Source: Petrocella atlantisensis (GTDB lineage: Bacteria > Bacillota > Clostridia > Lachnospirales > Vallitaleaceae). From it: a stretch of DNA of 64,000 bases. The stretch covers positions 1,712,001-1,776,000 of the forward strand of contig NZ_LR130778.1 in NCBI RefSeq assembly GCF_900538275.1, read 5' to 3'. A program made the position numbers and the translations under genes. The notes beneath the pieces were generated by a model. The model saw nothing but the letters and a program-made list of their open reading frames with translations. It searched no databases and was not told the origin of the DNA. Of the stretch, positions 35,001-44,657 are shown one piece after another (positions within the stretch are counted from its first letter, which is position 1; each line of letters begins with the position of its first letter).

Positions 35001-35675
35001 ATGCGCATTCTAATTATTGAAGACGAAGTACCTCTTGCTGAGGCACTGTTGCAGATTCTCAAGAAAAATAATTATTCCGTTGACATGGTCCATGACGGCG
35101 AAGCCGGCCTTGACTATAGCTTGAGCAATATTTATGATGTCATCTTGCTGGATATCATGTTACCAAAAATGGACGGATTAACCCTTCTTAAGCATCTAAG
35201 AAAAGAAAGCATTCACACGCCTGTACTCCTTCTAACAGCTCGAGGTGAGATTTCACAACGGGTTGAAGGCCTTGATAGCGGTGCTGATGATTATCTTGTC
35301 AAACCTTTTGCTTCTGAAGAGCTTCTTGCTAGAATACGTGTCCTTTCTCGTAGAAAGGGTGATGTTCCAATAGATGATGGTCTATCTTATGGAGATCTCA
35401 AGTTAAATCCAAGCACGCTAAAACTAACCAAGGACCACCTTGAAATCAAAATGACCTTAAGAGAGTATGAATTACTTGAGCTTCTTATCCTTAGGAAAGG
35501 TATGGTAACTTCTAAAGAAAGCATTCTTGAAAAACTTTGGGGTTTTGATACAGAAGCTGAGCACAATCATGTTGAAGTCTATATTTCTTTCCTAAGAAAA
35601 AAACTGAACTTTATCGGTTCAACTGTATCCATCCACACTTTACGGGGTGTTGGTTATACTTTGGAGGTGCATTGA
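35001..35675 (+). CDS. OmpR-family response regulator
   Basis: This is a 224-residue protein with a receiver domain (E7-D8-E9, phospho-acceptor D51 in VILLDIMLPKMDG, Lys in YLVKPFASEELLARI). A winged-helix domain follows, with MTLREYELLELLILRKG, ESILEKLWGFDTEAEHNHVEVYI and HTLRGVGYTLE. The stop is immediately followed by the kinase start, so the two are co-expressed. It is divergent from the VTC-DUF4956-CotH operon and separated from it by two sets of 11-bp direct repeats. Those are its likely binding sites and make the operon its likely target. Ribosome site AAAGGAGAGG. Confidence 0.94.
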   Translation: MRILIIEDEVPLAEALLQILKKNNYSVDMVHDGEAGLDYSLSNIYDVILLDIMLPKMDGLTLLKHLRKESIHTPVLLLTARGEISQRVEGLDSGADDYLVKPFASEELLARIRVLSRRKGDVPIDDGLSYGDLKLNPSTLKLTKDHLEIKMTLREYELLELLILRKGMVTSKESILEKLWGFDTEAEHNHVEVYISFLRKKLNFIGSTVSIHTLRGVGYTLEVH

Positions 35676-36914
35676 ATGTTTGAAAAACTAAGAACCCGAC
35701 TGATTTTAATGAATCTTCTCATCATTACCATATTAATAATCAGTGGCTTTTCGGCGATTTTTATCTTCACTTATAACGATATAAACAGTCGTATTGATAT
35801 GGAATTACATCGCATTGCTGATTTTCAAGAATTTGGCAATAGCCGTTCATCTTCCCAACCTAATAGACCCAATCCCTCAATCTTAGAACCGAATCGATCC
35901 CTTTCTTTTGTTCTTTTTGTTAATGATCAATGGCAATTACTTCGTGCTACCAGTTTTTTTGAAGCAGAAGAAAATTTCTATGATACTGCTATAGAAGCTT
36001 TCTTAAAAGAGCGTCCTTCTAAAGTCATCGAATTTGATGGTAGCAAATGGTCTTATTTGGTGAAGTCCAATAACATGGGTTATCACTTGGTCTTTTTAGA
36101 TGTCACCAGTCAATACGCCATGCTTACAAGATTAATCTATACTTTTTTAGTTGCAATGGCCATTATGCTACTTTTTATTTTCCTCATTAGCCGCTTTTTA
36201 ACAGACAGATCCATACGTCCTGTAAAAGAGGCTTATGAAAAACAAAAACAGTTTGTCGGCGATGCATCCCATGAACTTAAGACACCACTTGCAGTTATAA
36301 ATACTAATGTTGACGTACTCCTTGCCAACCATGCATCAAGTATTGCCGATTATTCGAAATGGCTTAAGAATATACAATTCGAGACGGATCGGATGGATCA
36401 TCTGGTTCATGACTTGCTGTTTCTGACTCAGATGGACCAAGTCAATCCGGATCTCATCTACAGTGTTTTTGACCTAAGTTACACTATTGAAAACGCACTT
36501 TTATCGATGGAAGCAATATTGTACGAAAAAGGACTCAAACTGAATCATCAGCTTGAGCCCTCAATGAAAATAAATGGTAATCACCAACAAATCTATCAAG
36601 TGATTATGATTTTACTGGATAACGCCATCAAATATACTTCTGAAAAAGGTAGCATTCATTTAAACTTACAAAGGCATAGTCAACATGCTATTTTCACCAT
36701 CACCAATACCGGTGAGGGTATACCTAAAGAGCATATTAACAGAATTTTTGACCGTTTTTACCGCGTAGATGCCTCTAGGACACGGTCAAGTGGGGGGTAC
36801 GGTCTTGGTCTTGCTATCGCAAAATCCATAATCGAACAACATCGTGGTAAGATTTCAGTATCAAGTATCCCTAATGAGAGTACTACTTTTATGATAAAAC
36901 TTAACACACTTTAA
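35676..36914 (+). CDS. Sensor histidine kinase partner of the 35001 regulator
   Basis: This is a 412-residue kinase. Membrane helices are at about 8-32 and 155-178, enclosing a sensor region of about 120 residues that includes an Asn/Pro/Ser-rich segment. HisKA carries VGDASHELKTPLAVINTN; the ATPase domain has MILLDNAIKYTSE, TITNTGEGIPKEHINRIFDR and SGGYGLGLAIAKSI. There is no recognisable HAMP. The gene starts one nt after the regulator stop, with GGAGGTG upstream, and ends 14 nt from the convergent GGDEF gene. The signal it senses is unknown; given the target operon, phosphate or envelope status are options. Confidence 0.92.
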   Translation: MFEKLRTRLILMNLLIITILIISGFSAIFIFTYNDINSRIDMELHRIADFQEFGNSRSSSQPNRPNPSILEPNRSLSFVLFVNDQWQLLRATSFFEAEENFYDTAIEAFLKERPSKVIEFDGSKWSYLVKSNNMGYHLVFLDVTSQYAMLTRLIYTFLVAMAIMLLFIFLISRFLTDRSIRPVKEAYEKQKQFVGDASHELKTPLAVINTNVDVLLANHASSIADYSKWLKNIQFETDRMDHLVHDLLFLTQMDQVNPDLIYSVFDLSYTIENALLSMEAILYEKGLKLNHQLEPSMKINGNHQQIYQVIMILLDNAIKYTSEKGSIHLNLQRHSQHAIFTITNTGEGIPKEHINRIFDRFYRVDASRTRSSGGYGLGLAIAKSIIEQHRGKISVSSIPNESTTFMIKLNTL

Positions 36915-36928
36915 AGCACTTAATGAGT

Positions 36929-38716
36929 CTAGAGTTCCTTAATCACGCAGCGATTTTTACCGGCTACTTTTGCAGCATACATAGCCTGATCTGCCTCTCT
37001 AACCATATTTTCAAGGGTCAAATCCTCATACGCAACTGCATGGGCTATACCAATGCTGACCGTAACGTAACCTGTTTTTGTTTTGATGTTTTCTATTTTT
37101 AGATTTTCAATGGAAGCTCTTATACGCTCGGCTCTATCTAGCACTTGTTCTTTTGTTAAGTGGGTTATTGCCACAACAAACTCTTCTCCACCATAACGAG
37201 CGAGTAGGTCTGTTTTTCTATTTAAAGAATTTTGCATAGACTTTGCAATCTGAATCAGACAATTGTCACCTTCAACATGACCATAAGTATCATTAAAAAT
37301 CTTAAAATCATCTATATCAAGCATTATAATGGTAAATGACAATGCGCTACGGTTGGCCAACTCAAACATGAAGCTGCCACTCTCGTCAAACTTTCTACGA
37401 TTGCCGATATGTAATAGTTGATCCGTGTAGGATAAGTCTTTTAGAATTTGATTCTTCTCTTCAAGCTCCTTTGTTCGCGTTGCCACTTCTTCTTCGAGGA
37501 TTTCTACATGATGTATAATTTTTTGTCCCATGCTATTGAAGCTATTCTTTAATTCATAAATCTCATTTTTATGATGATCCATATCCAACTTAACATAAAT
37601 GCCTTGCTCAAGTTTCTTAGTTGCATCATTAAGTTTGATAATAGGCATTACAATACGTTTGACACTAACCACTGTCCCTGCAATAAACAATGCTGTGATG
37701 AAAGCTACTAAAAGAAGGGTCCAAGCTAAAGTTGTTCTTAGATCTTCTAAAAAATCATCTTTCATCAAAGCGATATAGATATTCCAATCTAAGTTCTCAT
37801 ATGTATAGGACATTTTGGTCACCATATAGGATTTACTATGAATGCTTAAGTCTTCTTCAAAAGATTGATCTGCTGATAAGATAGTCCTGATTACCGAATT
37901 ATCCACATCATGAATGGATACATTGACAGACTTGTCGTCGACTAATTTAAAAATCTCATCATCTGTGGTTGTTGCCACAAGTTGTTCGTCCTGATCTACG
38001 ATAAATACCAGACCGTTATTTCCAATAGGTAATTCTCTAAGAGATTCACCTAGCCATGTTAGCAATACATCAACGCCAAAAACGCCAACCAGTTCATCTT
38101 TTTCATAATATGGAAGACTTGCTGTAATCGTTGGCTCCTTAAACAAAAAATGGCTGTAGATTGAGCTAAAAACAACACCCTCAGATGACTCTGCACTTGT
38201 GTACCAAGGTCTAATTCTAGGGTCAAAATTCTCAAATACCTGAGTCAAGCTGTCAGCACTACCATAGGCATCAATACGATAGTATTCAGAATGGCCGGAG
38301 GTGGATGCATTATTACGACCAATATCTATGGTGCCATCAATATTACGTCTTGCACCGTAAAATTCACCACTTGGCAGTCCAACGTAAGACATGGTAACAT
38401 TGGGATAATGCTTCACCATCATCGAAAAGAAACGTTCTCGGTTTTGGGGATCTTGGGTATTGAGTAAATTATTTTTCATGGCATCATGAGATATACGCGA
38501 AAGTTGCGTTGCTTCACCTAGGCGCGTGTTAAGTTCTCTATCTAACATAATCAACATCTCGCCTTGAAGTTCATTTAAGACTTGATTCACCATTTTTTGA
38601 CTTTGAGTAATCAGTATACCCGCCATCAAAACCATGGTGCATAAAAAACTGATTATAAACGGTCGAAGCAAATCTCCTCTTATAGATTGTTTCCTGTTTG
38701 AAAATGGTAATTTCAT
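36929..38716 (-). CDS. dCache-HAMP-GGDEF diguanylate cyclase
   Basis: This is a 595-residue membrane protein. The first membrane helix is at about 18-40, and an extracellular dCache sensor runs to about 300 (with FDPRIRPWYTSAES and VFGVDVLLTWLGESL). A second helix at about 310-330 leads to HAMP, a coiled coil (VEILEEEVATRTKELEEKN) and a GGDEF domain. The active site is GGEEF, and a product-inhibition I-site RKTD sits exactly five residues before it. It should therefore be an active, feedback-controlled c-di-GMP synthase responding to a small external ligand. It is a single gene. Ribosome site GAGGGAG. Confidence 0.93.
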   Translation of the reverse strand: MKLPFSNRKQSIRGDLLRPFIISFLCTMVLMAGILITQSQKMVNQVLNELQGEMLIMLDRELNTRLGEATQLSRISHDAMKNNLLNTQDPQNRERFFSMMVKHYPNVTMSYVGLPSGEFYGARRNIDGTIDIGRNNASTSGHSEYYRIDAYGSADSLTQVFENFDPRIRPWYTSAESSEGVVFSSIYSHFLFKEPTITASLPYYEKDELVGVFGVDVLLTWLGESLRELPIGNNGLVFIVDQDEQLVATTTDDEIFKLVDDKSVNVSIHDVDNSVIRTILSADQSFEEDLSIHSKSYMVTKMSYTYENLDWNIYIALMKDDFLEDLRTTLAWTLLLVAFITALFIAGTVVSVKRIVMPIIKLNDATKKLEQGIYVKLDMDHHKNEIYELKNSFNSMGQKIIHHVEILEEEVATRTKELEEKNQILKDLSYTDQLLHIGNRRKFDESGSFMFELANRSALSFTIIMLDIDDFKIFNDTYGHVEGDNCLIQIAKSMQNSLNRKTDLLARYGGEEFVVAITHLTKEQVLDRAERIRASIENLKIENIKTKTGYVTVSIGIAHAVAYEDLTLENMVREADQAMYAAKVAGKNRCVIKEL

Positions 38717-38792
38717 AAGTCGTCTCCCTCTTTACGTCAAATGTTAGTACCTTATTGTTGGGTGAAAAAGTTGGTTAACCATAAGTATACGC

Positions 38793-40553
38793 CTACACAC
38801 TATTCCTGTCTATTATATTATCTTCTCCTAAAGTAGGACGAATGCGGATACGGACAAGTGTACCTTGGCCAACATGTGATGATAAAGTTAAACCATAATC
38901 TTGACCATAATAAAGCTTTACCCTCTGATCTACGTTTTGTATACCTACACCACCGAGTCTTACCTCCTGCGGTTTGGTAGTTATCTTGGGATTCTGCATG
39001 TCAAAACCACAACCATTATCCTGGACTTCAAGTAAGATATCTTCTCCTTGTCTAAAAACACGTATGTCAATATGACCCGATGTGTCTTGTTTTCTTATAC
39101 CGTGATAAATGGCATTCTCAACAATGGGCTGCAGAATAATCTTGGGAATGACAATCTCTGAAAGCCCTTCTTCTTCGTATATCGTATAACTTAACTGATT
39201 ACCATAGCGTTCCTTCTGAATAAAAAGGTATTGTCGTACATGATCGACTTCACCTGCTATGGTCGTTGTTTCACTACCACCACTTAGGGATAATCTAAAA
39301 AACCTTGCCAAAGCTTTGGTAATCTCCACCACTTTATCCCCATCTCCAAATTCACCCATCCAAACAATGGTATCCAAGGTATTATATAAAAAATGAGGAT
39401 TAATCTGACTATGGAGGACATTGAGCTCATAAGATCTTATGGATTTTTCTTGTTGGGCGATGTCGGTCATTAAAGCTTTGATTTTTACAATCATGTCATT
39501 ATAATGGCTTGCTAAGCTCTGAGCTTCATAACAACCCTGTTCATCAATCGTTATCGCTTTTAAACCGCCCTCAATATCATTCATGGCTTCTTCAAGTTTA
39601 TTGATTGGGTTCGTTATACGACCGGCAATGAAGGTAGCGCTAATCACCAATATACCTAAACCTACCAAGCCCACTAAAAAAATGGTTTCAATCAGCTGCT
39701 GCCTTATCGCTGATAAACCATCTAAAGATGCTAATCCTACAAGGGTCCAGTCAGAATCTCTCAAGCTATATTGATATATGAGCCGATTCATCCCCGGGTC
39801 ATAGCCTTGAGTCATAGCACTTATCTCTATTAAATTATTTCTTTTGTCTTCATCTTCAAAATACCTGGTGTCTTCATGATAGACCACTTCATTTTGACTA
39901 TTCAAAATAAAGGCATAACCCTCCATGCCTAGATTAATATCTTTCAAATAATCCTCAATAACGCTGTATTTAAAATCAATGACTAAAACACCTAAATTTT
40001 CTCCATTACGATCTTTGATTTCTCTACTTAATGAAATGACCCAGTGCATCTTGTCCATGTTAAATCCTTGCATTCTAGCAGATGTTAGGGTAGGCATAGT
40101 CCCTGAATCTATTGCAGATAGGTACCAAGGTTCTTTCATCATATCATCTGACATACTCATGTCTAGGCTAGATTCGTTGGAGATGAGCTGGCCCTCTTTA
40201 CCGACAACGATGATCGATAGAATGGATTGGTCACCTTCTCTAACTGTGTCTATCAGACGGTTAATGTCCTGTGCCTCGTTGGGTAAAGGTTTTTGAACAG
40301 ACAGATATCTTATGGTTGAAGGATTCTCTGCTATAATCTTAGTCAGATCCTTCATTTTATCGATATAGGCTTCTATGGCACTACCGCTTTTGTCTACAGC
40401 CATTCTTGTACTGTTTAATGTCTCGCTAAGTACAATGCCGGAAATACTGTAATACAAAATAAAGCCAATCAGAACAACCGTTACCAGACTGGCAATAAAA
40501 TAGAAAAAAGCAATTTGTACTTGAAGTCTCTTGAAAAACTGTTGCTTGAACAT
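38793..40553 (-). CDS. YesM-type sensor histidine kinase
   Basis: This is a 586-residue kinase of the LytS/YesM class. The first membrane helix is at about 12-35, an extracellular dCache domain runs to about 280 (GTMPTLTSARMQGFNMDK, SLREIKDRNGENLGVLVIDF), and a second helix lies at about 285-310. HAMP follows, then the His_kinase domain with the phospho-His in LHSQINPHFLYNTLDTIVWM and a GHKL ATPase (PKIILQPIVENAIYHGI, VQDNGCGFD, GVGIQNVDQR). It lies one nt after the AraC-type regulator. Such pairs usually control sugar ABC importers, but none is adjacent here. Confidence 0.94.
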   Translation of the reverse strand: MFKQQFFKRLQVQIAFFYFIASLVTVVLIGFILYYSISGIVLSETLNSTRMAVDKSGSAIEAYIDKMKDLTKIIAENPSTIRYLSVQKPLPNEAQDINRLIDTVREGDQSILSIIVVGKEGQLISNESSLDMSMSDDMMKEPWYLSAIDSGTMPTLTSARMQGFNMDKMHWVISLSREIKDRNGENLGVLVIDFKYSVIEDYLKDINLGMEGYAFILNSQNEVVYHEDTRYFEDEDKRNNLIEISAMTQGYDPGMNRLIYQYSLRDSDWTLVGLASLDGLSAIRQQLIETIFLVGLVGLGILVISATFIAGRITNPINKLEEAMNDIEGGLKAITIDEQGCYEAQSLASHYNDMIVKIKALMTDIAQQEKSIRSYELNVLHSQINPHFLYNTLDTIVWMGEFGDGDKVVEITKALARFFRLSLSGGSETTTIAGEVDHVRQYLFIQKERYGNQLSYTIYEEEGLSEIVIPKIILQPIVENAIYHGIRKQDTSGHIDIRVFRQGEDILLEVQDNGCGFDMQNPKITTKPQEVRLGGVGIQNVDQRVKLYYGQDYGLTLSSHVGQGTLVRIRIRPTLGEDNIIDRNSV

Positions 40554-40554
40554 G

Positions 40555-41319
40555 CTAATCCCCTACTTTCTCTCTGTACTGATTGGGGCTATAACCAAAT
40601 CTTTTCTTAAATGCTGCACTAAAATAATTGGGATCCGTTAAACCTACGGCCTCACTGATTTCATAGTTTTTCATCTGGCTACTCAGTAATAAGAGCTTAG
40701 CTTGATCCAATCTTTTGGTTAAGACATATTCTTTAAAAGTTATTCCGAAGATTTTCTTAAAAAGCCCACTTAGATAACCCATACTTAGACCCAGTTCATC
40801 TGCAAGGAAGCTTAGTGAAAAATCTGCTTTGTTCATATGCCTTTCCAGTAATTCCAAGATCTGCTCTTTATAACCTGTTTCATCATTGATCTCATTGTCT
40901 TTTTCTAACCGAAGGACAAGACCTTCTACAGCCTCATTTTTCTGACTGCTTTTGACCCGTTCAACCAACTTTTCAAGGAGTTGGGCTATATCTTTTTTGG
41001 ATACAGGTTTTAGAATATAATCATCGACACCTACTTTGATGCCTTGTCTTGCATAGTCAAAATAATCATACCCGGTAATAATAGCTATCTTCACGCTTGG
41101 CTTTATAAGCTTAATACGTTCTGCAAACTCAAGACCATTCATTCTAGGCATATTGATATCCGCTAGAACAATATCCGGTTGCTCTCTAATAAAAATCTCA
41201 AGGCCGGTTTCACCATTGGCTGCCTCTAACATATCTGTAATACCCACGGCCTTAAGATCGACTAATTTTTTGATACCCATTCTGATAATGGGTTCATCAT
41301 CCACAATCAACAACTTCAT
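40555..41319 (-). CDS. YesN-type response regulator with AraC HTH
   Basis: This is a 254-residue protein from the ATG at 41319 (GGGTGAG upstream; the frame also allows a TTG 12 nt earlier). The receiver domain has D7-D8-E9, phospho-acceptor D54 (VLADINMPRMNG) and Lys in DYILKPVSKKD. A C-terminal AraC-type double helix-turn-helix (about 150-254) has LGLSMGYLSGLFKKIFG and VGLTDPNYFSAAFKKRFGYS. It is translationally linked to the YesM-type kinase downstream. Target genes are unknown. It is separated from msrAB by about 55 nt on the same strand. Confidence 0.94.
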   Translation of the reverse strand: MKLLIVDDEPIIRMGIKKLVDLKAVGITDMLEAANGETGLEIFIREQPDIVLADINMPRMNGLEFAERIKLIKPSVKIAIITGYDYFDYARQGIKVGVDDYILKPVSKKDIAQLLEKLVERVKSSQKNEAVEGLVLRLEKDNEINDETGYKEQILELLERHMNKADFSLSFLADELGLSMGYLSGLFKKIFGITFKEYVLTKRLDQAKLLLLSSQMKNYEISEAVGLTDPNYFSAAFKKRFGYSPNQYREKVGD

Positions 41320-41373
41320 ACGCTCACCCAATCCACTTTTAGATGCTAATCCTCAAGTTTTCATATCTATGAT

Positions 41374-42513
41374 TTATTTTACCATATTCATATAGTCGGC
41401 GTAACCTTCTTCTTCCATTTTTTCATAGGGCACAAACCGAAGTGCCGCACTATTTAAGCAGTATCTTAATCCACCTTTATCTGCAGGACCATCCGGAAAA
41501 ACATGTCCGAGATGACTATCACCAATGGTACTTCTTACATCAACTCTTTTGGTGAACAAGGTATTGTCCTCTTTAAAAACAACGGCATTCTCTGAAATAG
41601 GTACAAAAAAGCTGGGCCATCCGGTACCGGATTCGTATTTTGCTGCTGATGAGAATAGGGGCTCACCTGTAACGATGTCGACATAAATTCCGGCATCATG
41701 ATTGTCCCAGTAAGTATTGTCAAATGCAGGCTCTGTTCCGTTTTCTTGTGTTACTTTGTATTGTAAGGGTGTAAGCATGGCTTCTATCTCCTCTTCGGTT
41801 GGTTTTTCATAGTTCATAGTTTTCATCTCCAATTCATCAAAATCAATGTGACAATAACCATCCGGATTCTTTTCCAAATAGTCCTGGTGATAGGTCTCTG
41901 CCAAGTAATAACCTTTTAGAGGTAATACTTCCGTCACGATTGGTTCTGTATAACGTTCCTGTTCCCTCTCAATCACCGCAGCAATAACATCTAGATCTTC
42001 TTCTTTGGTGTAGTAAATACCACTCCTATAAGATTCACCAATATCATTACCTTGTTTATTAAGGGATGTAGGATCCACTACTCTAAAGAAGGCGTCTAAT
42101 AACTCTTCTAGAGTAACTTTACTGGTGTCGTAAGTAACATGTACCGTTTCTGCATGACCAGAACCGTCTAGGACATCTTCATAACTTGGGTTCTCTGTGT
42201 CTCCATTGGCATAACCGGACGTAACATCATAGACCCCATATATACGTGCCATATAAGCTTCAACGCCCCAGAAACAACCTCCGGCAAGCCATATCTCATC
42301 CAATTGATCCATATCAAATTCAACTTCTAGGTTAGGATTAGCGGGAAATGGACTATCCGGTGGCGGAACCAGTTTAGAAGATACTGTACCTTCAATGATA
42401 CCCTCTTGACCGGCACTTTTCATTGTACTTATTTTATTTATGTCTGATCCACTACAAGCTGTAAAAATGAGCAATGCGGTTAAAATCAATACTATTGCTT
42501 TTGTAATCATCAT
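41374..42513 (-). CDS. msrAB: Extracytoplasmic peptide-methionine sulfoxide reductase MsrAB fusion (lipoprotein)
   Basis: This is a 379-residue protein. A lipobox (LIFTAC, Cys20) anchors it outside the membrane. The MsrA domain (about 72-225) has the catalytic [11 protein letters not shown] with Cys80 and [15 protein letters not shown]. The MsrB domain (about 240-372) has [15 protein letters not shown]-like [15 protein letters not shown] and catalytic Cys in [12 protein letters not shown]; the CxxC zinc pairs of some MsrB proteins are absent. It reduces both S- and R-methionine sulfoxide in exported proteins. It is the last gene of the ccdA-thioredoxin-msrAB operon, the same set as the pneumococcal CcdA1-Etrx1-MsrAB1 pathway. 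Ribosome site AAGGAGG. Confidence 0.96.
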   Translation of the reverse strand: MMITKAIVLILTALLIFTACSGSDINKISTMKSAGQEGIIEGTVSSKLVPPPDSPFPANPNLEVEFDMDQLDEIWLAGGCFWGVEAYMARIYGVYDVTSGYANGDTENPSYEDVLDGSGHAETVHVTYDTSKVTLEELLDAFFRVVDPTSLNKQGNDIGESYRSGIYYTKEEDLDVIAAVIEREQERYTEPIVTEVLPLKGYYLAETYHQDYLEKNPDGYCHIDFDELEMKTMNYEKPTEEEIEAMLTPLQYKVTQENGTEPAFDNTYWDNHDAGIYVDIVTGEPLFSSAAKYESGTGWPSFFVPISENAVVFKEDNTLFTKRVDVRSTIGDSHLGHVFPDGPADKGGLRYCLNSAALRFVPYEKMEEEGYADYMNMVK

Positions 42514-42527
42514 TTCAATGCCTCCTT

Positions 42528-43157
42528 CTAATGTATCATGCTAAAACTTTCATTAATGGTTGCTTCATTCACATGACCGGGTAGTACTTTGACCAATACA
42601 CCATCTGAACCAATATATGCAGAGGTTGGGTAAGCGCGAACGCCATATTCTCTAGCATACACACCGTCTTCGTCGAGTAAGACGATCATATTCTCAGTGT
42701 CTAATCCTTCGTACCAGAGCTTGAAGGCCTCTGTTTCTTTCTCGTTTTTGTAACCCGGTGATACTATCGTTATGACCCTATATCCTTCAGACCTTCCACT
42801 TAGATCATCCAGTTCATCCATACCTGAAAGACATATGGAACACCATGATGCCCAAAACTTCACATACACTTTTTCTCCTTTTAATGCTTCAAGAGATAAA
42901 GTCTGGCCGTTTGTGTCCATCAAGGTAAAAGCAGGTGCTTGATTACCTTCATTTTTCATACTCTCTTCTTCACTCATCATATCTTCTTCTTCCATCACGT
43001 CCTCTTCTTCCATCATGTCTTCTTCTTCCATTACCTCTTCTTCTTCCATCATGTCCTCTTCTATTGTGGTTTCAGACTCCATCTGAGGCTTACCACAACC
43101 TACAGCGACTAAAGACATAATCGTTATAAGACCAATTACCATTAATATCTTTTTCAT
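42528..43157 (-). CDS. TlpA/Etrx-like thioredoxin-fold lipoprotein with acidic Met-rich repeats
   Basis: This is a 209-residue lipoprotein (lipobox VAVGC, Cys21). Residues about 31-68 are a low-complexity linker of Met, Glu and Asp in near-repeats of [12 protein letters not shown] type. The redox domain (72-209) has [17 protein letters not shown], the active site WASWCSIC with Cys106 and Cys109, and cis-Pro in [13 protein letters not shown]. It should carry electrons from CcdA to MsrAB on the outer face of the membrane. The Met-rich linker could itself be oxidised or bind metal; neither is shown. It lies 14 nt before msrAB. Confidence 0.92.
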   Translation of the reverse strand: MKKILMVIGLITIMSLVAVGCGKPQMESETTIEEDMMEEEEVMEEEDMMEEEDVMEEEDMMSEEESMKNEGNQAPAFTLMDTNGQTLSLEALKGEKVYVKFWASWCSICLSGMDELDDLSGRSEGYRVITIVSPGYKNEKETEAFKLWYEGLDTENMIVLLDEDGVYAREYGVRAYPTSAYIGSDGVLVKVLPGHVNEATINESFSMIH

Positions 43158-43191
43158 ACTACGGCTCCTTTCTTAGTGTTACAAACGCTTC

Positions 43192-43917
43192 TTATCGAAT
43201 ATTAGTTTCATAAAATACAGTTATATAATTAAGCTGGTCTGTCATAAGTATAATGCCCATGATAATAATGATGATGCCGCCGGCAATTTTTATTTTTCCC
43301 ATGTGTTTATTTAACTTCTTCATTGGGACTAGAAGTAAATCAGAAAATAAAGCTAATATCATGAATGGAATCATCAAGCCGAGGGCATATATGAACATCA
43401 ACCAGCCACCATATGCAGCTTGACCTCTACTTGCCGAAAGCGCCATCACAGCACCAAGCACCGGTCCAATACAAGGTGTCCATCCAAAGCTAAAGGTGAA
43501 GCCAAGTAGATAGGTACCGAGGATACCGGCATTGTCACTGGCTTTAAGTCTTAGCTTACTTTCCCGCTCAAGTGTTTTAAAGTGTATGAGTCCTGTTTGG
43601 TGAATACCAAGTAATATGACTATAGCACCACAGATTCTAATAAACCATGTGGAGCTGATGAGTGAACCCAGACTCCCAGCACCAAACCCTAGCAGGATAA
43701 AGCTGGTCGATATCCCGACAACAAATATAAATGTCTTAAAAATCAACATAGGATGGATGGTCAAGGATCCAAATTGTTTACTTGTGCTTTCTCCCCCAAC
43801 TAAATCAGCTGAAAGACGTGATACATATACCGGTAATATTGGTAAAATACAAGGTGCAAAAAATGATAGAATTCCTGCAACAAAGACCGTACTCATAAAT
43901 AAAGATTCAGTTGCCAT
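43192..43917 (-). CDS. ccdA: CcdA-type thiol-disulfide electron carrier
   Basis: This is a 241-residue membrane protein with six hydrophobic segments. The first redox Cys is in SFFAPCILPILP and the second in FGWTPCIGPVLGAV, the hallmark positions of CcdA/DsbD-beta. It moves electrons from cytoplasmic thioredoxin across the membrane to the lipoprotein encoded next, 34 nt downstream. It is the first gene of the operon. Its promoter contains a perfect Fur box, so expression should rise under iron limitation. Ribosome site AAGAGGTG. Confidence 0.94.
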   Translation of the reverse strand: MATESLFMSTVFVAGILSFFAPCILPILPVYVSRLSADLVGGESTSKQFGSLTIHPMLIFKTFIFVVGISTSFILLGFGAGSLGSLISSTWFIRICGAIVILLGIHQTGLIHFKTLERESKLRLKASDNAGILGTYLLGFTFSFGWTPCIGPVLGAVMALSASRGQAAYGGWLMFIYALGLMIPFMILALFSDLLLVPMKKLNKHMGKIKIAGGIIIIIMGIILMTDQLNYITVFYETNIR

Positions 43918-43950
43918 GGTTTCACCTCTTTTCTCGTGTAGCTTAAGTCT

Positions 43951-43979
43951 ATTATATAATGATAATCATTATCATACAA
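43951..43979 (-). promoter_or_regulatory. Promoter with perfect Fur box upstream of ccdA operon
   Basis: On the minus strand -35 TTGTAT (plus 43974-43979) and -10 TATAAT (plus 43951-43956) are 17 nt apart. TGATAATCATTATCA at 43960-43974 fills the spacer and matches the Bacillus Fur 7-1-7 consensus TGATAATNATTATCA in every position. It differs from the PerR consensus at the second and fourteenth bases. The divergent plus-strand gene starts 126 nt away. Confidence 0.9.
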
Positions 43980-44100
43980 TGTATTTGGTTCATCACTTTC
44001 TTAGATTACTTCATAAATACTTTAGGTTATGGCGTTAAAACTATTGGATTAATGACTCCGATAATGATATAGTAAATAACAGAAAACAAAGGAGACCTAT

Positions 44101-44571
44101 ATGAATACACAAATAGATTTAGATAAAATCCGTACAACAGCAGAAAACTATTATAGAAATGGTGATTTTTATTGCTCTGAGGCTATTGTTAAGACCATCA
44201 AAGATGAATTCCAGCTCTCAGTATCCGATGACATCATCGCTGCTGCTTCCGGCTTCCCTGTTGGCATGGGGAACTCTGGATGTAGTTGTGGCGCTGTAGT
44301 AGGCGGCATCATGACCTTAGGACTGGTTTTCGGTCGTACTGAGGCTAAAGATAAAAAAGTAGTGAAGACCATGAAATTGGCCAATGAATTACATGAGACT
44401 TTTAGAAAAAAACACAAAACCTTATGCTGTAGAGTTTTAACCAAAGGCATGCGACTTGGTTCCCGCAAGCATATGGATCAATGCATCTCTTTTACAGGTG
44501 AAGTTGCTGAAGAAGTCGCCAAAATTATAGTTCGAGAATCCGGTAAATTAAGATCATCAAGTAAAAACTGA
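44101..44571 (+). CDS. C_GCAxxG_C_C family protein
   Basis: This is a 156-residue protein of the redox-associated C_GCAxxG_C_C family. The first Cys is in FYCSEAIV, the signature appears as GNSGCSCGAVVGGIMTLGL, and later Cys residues occur in TLCCRVLTKG and MDQCISFTG. The family is found beside redox and electron-transfer genes, is often exported or lipid-linked in other species, and is thought to bind a cofactor or metal; no activity is firmly established. There is no signal peptide here. It is divergent from the ccdA operon and shares the Fur-box region. Ribosome site AAAGGAG. Confidence 0.88.
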   Translation: MNTQIDLDKIRTTAENYYRNGDFYCSEAIVKTIKDEFQLSVSDDIIAAASGFPVGMGNSGCSCGAVVGGIMTLGLVFGRTEAKDKKVVKTMKLANELHETFRKKHKTLCCRVLTKGMRLGSRKHMDQCISFTGEVAEEVAKIIVRESGKLRSSSKN

Positions 44572-44610
44572 TATATTCCAAATCATCATTAATAAATAAG
44601 TTCTAATCTG

Positions 44611-44657
44611 TATAAATAGAAAGACCAAAGGATTATCCTTTGGTCTTTCTATTTATA
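44611..44657. terminator. Bidirectional terminator
   Basis: TATAAATAGAAAGACCAAAG and its complement form a stem of about 20 bp around GATTAT. It ends the plus-strand C_GCAxxG_C_C gene. A T-rich run follows in both directions. Confidence 0.8.
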
